Shown here: positions 57,639-64,000 of the stretch, in pieces | How the letters are laid out: the number at the start of each line of letters is the position of its first letter | Position numbering within the stretch: the first letter of the stretch is position 1 | Source of the DNA: Gamarada debralockiae | Taxonomy: Eukaryota > Ascomycota > Leotiomycetes > Helotiales > Hyphodiscaceae | Reading direction: 5' to 3' | Assembly: GCA_002803225.1 (NCBI GenBank) | Contig: NXFV01001281.1 | Coordinates: forward strand, 58,258 to 122,257 | DNA: 64,000 nt | The notes under the pieces: generated by a model | The model's input: the letters and a program-made list of their open reading frames with translations, nothing else | What the model was told of the DNA's origin: nothing | The model's database searches: none | Program-made: the position numbers and the translations under genes

Positions 57639-59415
57639 CTACTTGATTAGAATGGACTTAGTCTGTAAGTAAGACATTAGACCATACTTCCCCAACTCCT
57701 TCCCACTTCCACTCTCTTTGAATCCACCGAATGGAATCAGATGATTTGGGAAGTGCGGTGCATTGATCGAGACGTTTCCTGACTCAATCTTCGCTGAGAC
57801 ACGAAGAGCCCGGTTCAAATCTGAGGTGTAAATCGTAGCTAGAACCTCACAGTTAGCACCTTATCTATCCTTTTCTTCTATTTAAAATAGCAGAATCATT
57901 TACCAGAGAGTCCGGTGACAGTATCATTCGCCAGCGCCACAACCTCATCTTCCGTCTCAAACTCGATGATATTCAACACCGGGCCAAAGATCTCCTCCTT
58001 GTAGATCGCACTCTGCTTGTCAGGATTCACGAAAATCGTAGGCTCGATGAAGAATCCTTTGTCGCCCTTTCTTCCACCTCCGATAATTGGGGTAGAAGTC
58101 TTTTTACCAATGTCAATGTAGTTCATTACTGTCTTGAATTGCTTCTCGTCAGCTACGGGGCCGTAACCTGTGGTCATCTCACGCGGGTCGGCGCCCATTT
58201 GACCGGAGACGAAGGCGAAACGAGATTTCACGGCTTCAATGAAGGCGGGTGCAATGGCCTTTTGGACGAACAGACGGGATCCAGCTACCCAAAGATTAGG
58301 AGTTGATGGGGAAAGCTTGGGAAGAGCAACTCACCAACGCAGACTTGGCCGACGTTGAAGAGGAAGCCATCAGCAGTCCTAACAGCTTGTTAGCAAAGGA
58401 CGGTGATTCGTGGGATCCGAGGACTTGCGATCCAACAGCATTTTCAATATCTGCGTCTGCAAACACAATAGCCGGGCTCTTTCCTCCCAACTCTAGCGTG
58501 ACCTTCTTCATGTTGCTGTCTATGGCCGCCTTTTGCACGATCTTTCCAACAGCGGTTGACCCAGTATAGCTGATCTTTGAAATCTTCATGTTGGATGCAA
58601 GAAGAGCTCCAGTCTTGCCAGGTCCGCTCACAAAGTTGATGACTCCAGGTGGGAAGCCAGCTTCCTTGACAAGATGACCCAATGCAAGCGCGGAGAGGGG
58701 AGACTTTTCGGATGATTTGAAGATGAACTGGAATACGGTGAGTGGATGGACGGAGGAAGGGAGCGGGCAGTGAACGAACAGTGTTTCCAGCTGCCAAAGC
58801 AGGGGCAATCTTCCACCCAACATAGAGAAGAGGAGCATTCCAAGGCGCAATACCAGCACAAACCCCAAGAGGCTCATGGCTAACAATCTTATAAGTGCCA
58901 TCGTCGGCATTGAAAGACTCACCCTCAATCTTGTCTGCCCATCCCGCATAATCTACCTCAGTCAGCGTCAAACTTCACCTTACAAGTCCTATCTCACTTA
59001 CATCTGAAAACAGCAGCAGCTTGAGGAATCACAAACCCCGCATTCGGAGCGATTGGTACTCCCATACAGATCGTATCCAACTCAGCCAGCTTCGCCGCAT
59101 GCTTATCCAACAGATCCGCGAATTTGAGCATGGGGACAGCACGTTGGGCGCCGGTGTAGGTACTCCATGGCCCAGTCTTGAATGCTGTTACCGCTGCAGA
59201 GACGGCTGCGTCGATTTCAGATTCACCGGCTACTTGAACAGCGGCCGGGATCTTGGTGCCATCGAAAGGGTTGACGAGGGAGAGTGTCTCGCCGGACTTG
59301 GAGTCAACATACTGTTGACGTTAGTAACTCATATTGCGGGAAACGTGGGAATGTTGCGCACTTCATTGTTGATGAACAGTTGGGTATCGAACTTTGTTGG
59401 AACTGGGACTGTCAT
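57639..59415 (-). CDS. NAD(P)+-dependent aldehyde dehydrogenase
   Basis: Seven exons (59415-59362, 59311-59002, 58952-58780, 58727-58429, 58378-58335, 58284-57904, 57838-57639) give 486 aa. The fourth intron is a GC-AG intron (GCAAGT...TTAG); the others are GT-AG, 49-65 bp. Start [38 protein letters not shown]; cofactor-site residues Lys183 and Glu186 in FKSSEKSP (a Glu here usually favours NAD+); general base Glu258 in LELGGKSP; catalytic Cys292 in GQVCVAG; EEIFGPV; C-terminal [14 protein letters not shown]. It oxidises aldehydes to carboxylic acids in the cytosol or mitochondria. No obvious targeting peptide. The length and all key residues are typical of the family, so it should be active. 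The exact aldehyde substrate is open. Confidence 0.92.
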
Positions 59416-60868
59416 GATTGCGGGTTTCTAGGAGCTTGAGAGACAATTTGCGACTTGAGAGTTTGAATGTGAATGTGGAAATGATAGTTACTTTTCAAAA
59501 AACGTGAAGTTTTGAAATTTCATAAGTAGAGCGGAATTGAGCGATCTTACTGTACCGACAGGATGTATGATTTTGCGGAATACTGCCGTCTTTTGGGCCT
59601 CCCAAGCATAGTCTGACTCAGATTGATTGTGGAGTCTGACATTGCCCCGAGTCCTAGCTGAAGGCCTGGAAAATATCCTATCATTTGCCATTGCGCCTGC
59701 TGAAGTTACAGTCCAAGTACACCGAAAAAGCAAAATAAACGCCGTTCAGTGTCACCTAACTGCGATCGGCGTTAATGACTGCTCTACGCATGTGTTCATT
59801 GGGGAAGCTCGCAACGACGCAGCCAGTAATCAAATAATCGATTGCGGGATAAAGTGGGAGATTTGTAATCAAGCCGCAGCTGATTAGCTAAAATTGGACA
59901 AGTTCAGATTACTTTAAAGAACAACGGTCCCCCATCGAAATGCATAACAAATTGCCACTGGGTCTCAAGAAAGGCCTGAGAACTTCAAGTTATAGGTTCT
60001 GCAAGCTGAGGTTTTCAAAAAATGCAGCAGCCTCCTTGTCGTGCCGAGGCGCGTGGAATTCGTCCGACGCTCAAAAGAATCGGTGGAAATATTTGCCAAT
60101 TTGGGGCAGTATATTTTCCATTTTGGGGAAGCGTGTATGCTAGCTACTTTTGGAAATCAGTACTACAGGAGCTGGCAAAGGACTGCCTTCTCCTCATGTA
60201 GTGAAAGGCTCAAAGTAGAAGCAGTTGAGCTCCGGCAAAATGCTGCTTTTTCGATTACACTACGAGTCACGTTGTACTCAATAGTCATCCAGCCGATGAT
60301 TTTTCGAGGCATTTGGATCGAAGACCTGATATTATTAATCTCTGCGACGAGGCGTAGCACTTTCGTTCAGAATGATTTGGCCTCATCAGCGCCACCCGCT
60401 GTTCAATCCGCACTTTTGGAACAAGGGAATAAACGAGCTGCTGCAGTAATCAAAATAAGTCGGTACTTTTTGCACATTTCTGAGTTGGGAAGGTTTCATG
60501 AAGCTCTGTATTGAACTATGGTACTCTTGCTCTTCACTGCCCTCGAGAGATACCCGAACAGTGATTATCTGAGGTCGAACCTCCCTTACAAAACTCTCTG
60601 TCCAAACCAAAAGATTGTCATCGAATACATATCTGGTTTGAAATGACAGATAACAAAAACTGACCAATCATGCATTAGATGCCGTAAGTCGTTTCCTTGC
60701 ACTCACATCCCCTTGACAGTCATGTAAGTCTGCTCAACCGTTCCACCAGCAGACCCCCTCCTTACCATCCTTGCGACCTTATTCTTGGAATTAGTAACAG
60801 CAAAGCTCCAATTTTTCAACTTCTTTTAATCCGTAGGCACCCCAGCAAGGTACCCTCCCTCATAACTC
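59416..60868. other. intergenic, nothing recognised
   Basis: About 1.45 kb. A 157-codon plus-strand frame (60041-60514) lacks an ATG start at its beginning and any family motif, so it is not called a gene. Confidence 0.4.
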
Positions 60869-61922
60869 TCAGTTGAGTTGCCACCCCTGAGGATATTCTC
60901 TCGGGAAACTTGCAACATCAAACTCAAGATGCTGTCGGGAACATGCTTGAGGTTGCGTGGGCCTGCCTCTCGACGATGAGAGCCACCGGGTAGTCGCATG
61001 CGCGCCGATACGAAGCAAGAGATAGATCCAGTAGAAAATAGTCACCCAGAGAATCAAGCCTGCGAATGTGACGAGCAGGAAGACGAATGGTGAGATGATC
61101 ATTTTTAAGACGATGCAGCTGTACCGAGAGGATCTATTTGTTATGGTGAGCACGCTGTCACTTCCTCCCTGGACCATAGTGAGGCTGTTCAGTTGTCGTA
61201 CCAGTCCTTGATCGGTGTGCGTTGATGCATTGGTTTGGGCTCCGAGTTGCAACTCACTGACTAGCGCTACAGGGCAGTCCATTTGGCTAAGAACACTTTC
61301 AATGCCATTCATGCTGATTGTCGAGTTCGAGACGACTGTGCAGTGGTATGTCCGTATTGTTTTGGTGTCGTTTACGGTGGCATTTAGGTTGATTGATGCT
61401 AATACGTCGAAGGTAGTGCTTATGTTGCTGCCAATGAACTGGAACCAAGCCACGAAGTGGGTCGAATTAGTATAGATCCCAACATTGCACCCATTTTCCG
61501 CCGCGCTGATCTGTGCATTCCAGAGGGATGAGCGCGGGCCAACCGTTGGCAGGTGGCGCGATGAAGCTTTCTTGATCGTTCCAATCTATCAAAGGCCTTG
61601 GGAGAATTCGCACACGCCCACAGATCTACTTCGTGGACGAGAAGAGCAACAGTTAAATTGGCAACCAGTGTATGGACACCGGTTAGGACCATCATAAGAC
61701 CAAGCCGCCACTCTCCAGGATGCCGCCTCAATTTCCAGAGATACATGAGGTCTTCGCGAACCCGGACCCAGCCGGTACGCCAATGAACCTTGACGGCTTT
61801 GCCGTCGATGAGATGCAATTTGGCCGCGCACTTACACCACTCATTTCCGACGAGACCGAGAATGAAGAAACTGCCGGTAAAGTATACACGAAGACCGGCA
61901 CGAAGGTGACCGCTCTCAACAT
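60869..61922 (-). CDS. putative single-pass membrane glycoprotein (model uncertain)
   Basis: The secure part is the C-terminal exon from about 61590 to 60869. It has NGCNVGIYTNSTHFVAWFQF, several N-x-S/T sites (NIS, NAT, NST, NAS), a strongly hydrophobic helix SCIVLKMIISPFVFLLVTFA extended by GLILWVTIFYWIYLLL, and a basic cytosolic tail RIGAHATTRWLSSSRGRP. That order suggests an extracellular domain anchored by one or two helices. The N-terminal exon may begin at ATG 61922 with MLRAVTFVPVFVYTLPAVSS, which looks like a signal peptide, but the connecting exon(s) between 61728 and 61590 could not be resolved; a long open frame in another phase covers the same stretch. I do not recognise the family. 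Treat the boundaries as provisional. Confidence 0.45.
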
Positions 61923-63019
61923 TCGAAAAGATCACCTTGACTTGATAGATTGCCGAAATAGGACGGTGAGGACCTCTAGGTGGTAGGGCGATTGCAGTCT
62001 GAATTAATGCTGCGGGGCGGAGCTGCAATAAAAGACAGTTGAAGTACGAATTCCGTCACTGGCGGGGTGGTGATTGAGTCTGGACTGGAAGTTTGGAAGT
62101 AAGCTTTGTTGTGAAGTTTAAACTCCGAAGAGAAAATTTTGAGTTGATATCTAGGTCGCCATGTGAAGGGCGCGATGAAAAGACACTGGAGAGCTTCATC
62201 CAAAGCACATTCGCACATTCGGGACTTTTCCAATGGCGAGCTTCGGGAGTGACTTTACTGTTAGGCATTTAGGGGGACTTCTGTGTTAGAGTTTCATTCG
62301 ATGCTTAGCTTTAATCCTTCGGGTTGGAGTTTTATGTCGATAATGGTGATTTTTCATGTTGGATTCATGTTGAATTCATTTCAGCTCGACTTGGGCATTA
62401 ATTGATTGGCTTCATCTCTATATGACACGAGAAAAGAAATGGCAAAGGGGTTCTTGTCACACCTCGCTGTCACATTCTCGGGCTCGACTCGGGCTTCTGG
62501 TTGGCTGCGGAAAGGGTCAAAGTGCTAACATGCAGGGTAGAACCATCGTAGGATTCGTGGCTGAAGCTCGTCAGTCCTGGATGCAATAGAATGTATCTGA
62601 CCGAAATAATGTAGCCAGACCAGGGAAAAAGTGTGAGATTTAAACCGATGCGTTGTATGGGAAAGCAAGGGTAGAACATGAGTGTTAGTTGAGAATATAG
62701 TGGCATTTCTAGAGCTAGCTGATATCTAAGGAGCTGAAATTAGAAGGAGGAAAGAGCTCTCTTATGCTACAGAAGAAGAAAAACAGGCTACACCAGATTA
62801 CGCAATTCCAACCAACAATGAGGAGCATAACTCTGCCACATTGCGCAAACTTATGACTTGATGACTTCACGTAAGCATCGAACGGATCCACAACACTGTC
62901 TGGGCTCCGCTCTTCTTGTTTATTGTAGCAAAAATAAGAGAACATTCATGCATTTTCATTGATCATTACAATTCCTCTCGCATTTGAAACCCATTGCGGG
63001 CGTGTCATGAGAGCAAGAT
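61923..63019. other. intergenic, nothing recognised
   Basis: About 1.1 kb without a recognised exon. It abuts the LTR element at 63020. Confidence 0.4.
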
Positions 63020-63238
63020 TGTTGGGTTTTTCTAAGGTTCCGGTTCAAATGCATGTATTAACTTGACTGACTCTCTACTCTACAGGTTCTACGACCCCTA
63101 TATATACCCTATTTCCTTCACTACTAGAAGCTTCTAGCCTATACTACTAGGGTATGAGTCACTGTATTCGTAAGCTTCGCCACCCCTAATTGCCACCACT
63201 ATTGCCACCACTATATTAGTCTTAGGTATTTCCCAACA
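63020..63238 (-). mobile_element. LTR (3' LTR of a minus-strand retroelement)
   Basis: The 219-bp segment starts TGTTGGG and ends CCCAACA, a perfect 7-bp terminal inverted repeat of the TG...CA type. On the minus strand the LTR is immediately preceded by the purine run AAGGGGAG, the expected polypurine tract. It lies 28 bp downstream of the stop codon of the gag frame read on the same strand. The candidate flanking target-site bases AAGAT (63015-63019) cannot be verified because the other end lies outside the window. Confidence 0.8.
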
Positions 63239-63266
63239 CTCCCCTTACCTAAGACTAATACTCCTT

Positions 63267-64000
63267 CTACCACACTGTCTCCCTTGCATGCATAGAAGTC
63301 TCTTTCTCCATTTGCTTCCCCCCTGGTACTGGTAATGGCCTTGTACTTGCACTTGTCTTCTTTAACTCAGGGTACAGCTCGAAGCACCGGTCCCTCTTAT
63401 GTCCTGGCTTCCCACAGTGCCAGCAACCTCGTCCTTGCTCCCCTGCCCTAAAAGCTTGTGCCTTAATAGGCCCTCCAACAGACCCTATTCCCTTCCTTGT
63501 AGCCTCCTCCTGAAGTAAGGCTGTTAAAGACTCGAAGGTAGGTAATTCTCCATGGGTTATCACTGATACTAGAGTATCAAACCCCTCCCCAAGCCCTTGT
63601 AGGGCAGCTGTAACTAGGAGTTCATTGCTAACCTCAGCTCCTGACTCCCTTAACTGGATCCCAATATTCCGTACTCGATCCAAATGCTCGACAACTGACA
63701 AGCTATTCCCTTCCTCGTAGTTGAATAGCCTCTTCCATAGGTTATATCTTGCCGCAAACCCAACTTTACTAAACACTTCCTTAAGCTTCGCCCAAACTGC
63801 CACTGGGTCCCTCAAGTCTCGTACGTATCGTTCCGCCGTCTCTGAGAGGTATAAGAATATCGTTGCGGTGGCCCGTTCAGCATCTTCATCGAACTCAGTT
63901 TGTGCCTTTGTCCCAGACTCAGGTTTAATCCGTCTTCTACAGACTATACCCCATAACTTTTCCCTAATCAAGACCATTTCCATCTTAGACTTCCAAACAG
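63267..64000 (-). CDS. Ty1/copia-type Gag, 5' end outside window
   Basis: The frame is open from the window edge (VWKSKMEMVL) to a stop at 63267. The sequence has the copia Gag layout: LWGIV near the N-terminus, LYLSETAERYVRDLRDPVAV, WKRLFNYEEGNSLSVVEHLD, LQGLGEGFDTLVSVITHGEL and a CCHC zinc knuckle CWHCGKPGHKRDRC. In an ordinary copia element protease, integrase and reverse transcriptase follow in the same frame. Here the protein simply stops after KQMEKETSMHARETVW, and the polypurine tract plus LTR follow within 28 bp. Gag would form the virus-like particle of the retrotransposon. No stop or frameshift is seen in the visible part, so the copy could be young. Confidence 0.85.
   Translation of the reverse strand, partial: VWKSKMEMVLIREKLWGIVCRRRIKPESGTKAQTEFDEDAERATATIFLYLSETAERYVRDLRDPVAVWAKLKEVFSKVGFAARYNLWKRLFNYEEGNSLSVVEHLDRVRNIGIQLRESGAEVSNELLVTAALQGLGEGFDTLVSVITHGELPTFESLTALLQEEATRKGIGSVGGPIKAQAFRAGEQGRGCWHCGKPGHKRDRCFELYPELKKTSASTRPLPVPGGKQMEKETSMHARETVW

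Noticed and set aside
60041..60514. 157-codon plus-strand frame
   Set aside because: No ATG at its beginning, no family resemblance and no splice support.
61720..61986. 88-codon plus-strand frame with acidic, protein-like composition
   Set aside because: It is antisense to the membrane-protein region, lacks a motif, and the local GC content keeps several frames open.

Overview
The window is nuclear DNA of a filamentous ascomycete (Pezizomycotina). The genes carry many short introns (about 47-80 bp) with GTNNGT donors, CTAAC/CTGAC-type branch sites and YAG acceptors. The families are typical of the group: Zn2Cys6 regulators, HET and HeLo proteins, DHA1 transporters, DUF8035 and archaemetzincin. 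A leotiomycete is plausible, but the sequence alone does not settle it. This is a gene-poor accessory region. Intact genes alternate with long gene-free, often AT-rich stretches, transposon remains and at least seven decayed genes. Several of those decayed genes have stops explainable by C-to-T or G-to-A transitions, as repeat-induced point mutation (RIP) or a similar process would leave.

Layout. 1-6.7 kb: secreted type-B carboxylesterase, a decayed HET gene, and a protein with the fungal N-terminal STAND-type domain. 6.7-14.5 kb: mostly non-coding, with a TA-flanked MITE, two copies of a 144-bp repeat, a 17-bp tandem array and one small DUF6623-like gene. 14.5-21.2 kb: a possible efflux/regulation module made of a DHA1-type MFS transporter, a divergent bZIP factor and a Zn2Cys6 factor. 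21.2-28.2 kb: a frameshifted TPR gene, an ACR-2-like Zn2Cys6 factor, a HET fragment and an archaemetzincin metalloprotease. 28.5-33.3 kb: a transporter pseudogene, an intact HET protein and an NmrA pseudogene. 34.7-41.2 kb: an Arg-rich DUF8035 protein, a mariner remnant and a secreted GH95 alpha-fucosidase. 43-50.2 kb: a truncated NACHT gene, then two head-to-head genes, a HeLo-domain pseudokinase and an active-looking kinase fused to a YEATS-like domain, with a dead mariner element between them. 53.4-64 kb: tannase/feruloyl esterase, a LysM pseudogene, an aldehyde dehydrogenase, an uncertain membrane protein, and an LTR element whose gag ends right next to its 3' LTR.

Functionally there are two themes. 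One is plant-matter utilisation and detoxification: carboxylesterase, tannase, GH95 fucosidase, aldehyde dehydrogenase and MFS transporter with their regulators. The other is non-self recognition and cell death: HET, NACHT, HeLo and STAND-type N-terminal domains. The most notable signal is the HeLo-pseudokinase/kinase-YEATS pair. Its domain logic resembles an executioner and activator pair (compare MLKL and RIPK3), but that reading is inference.
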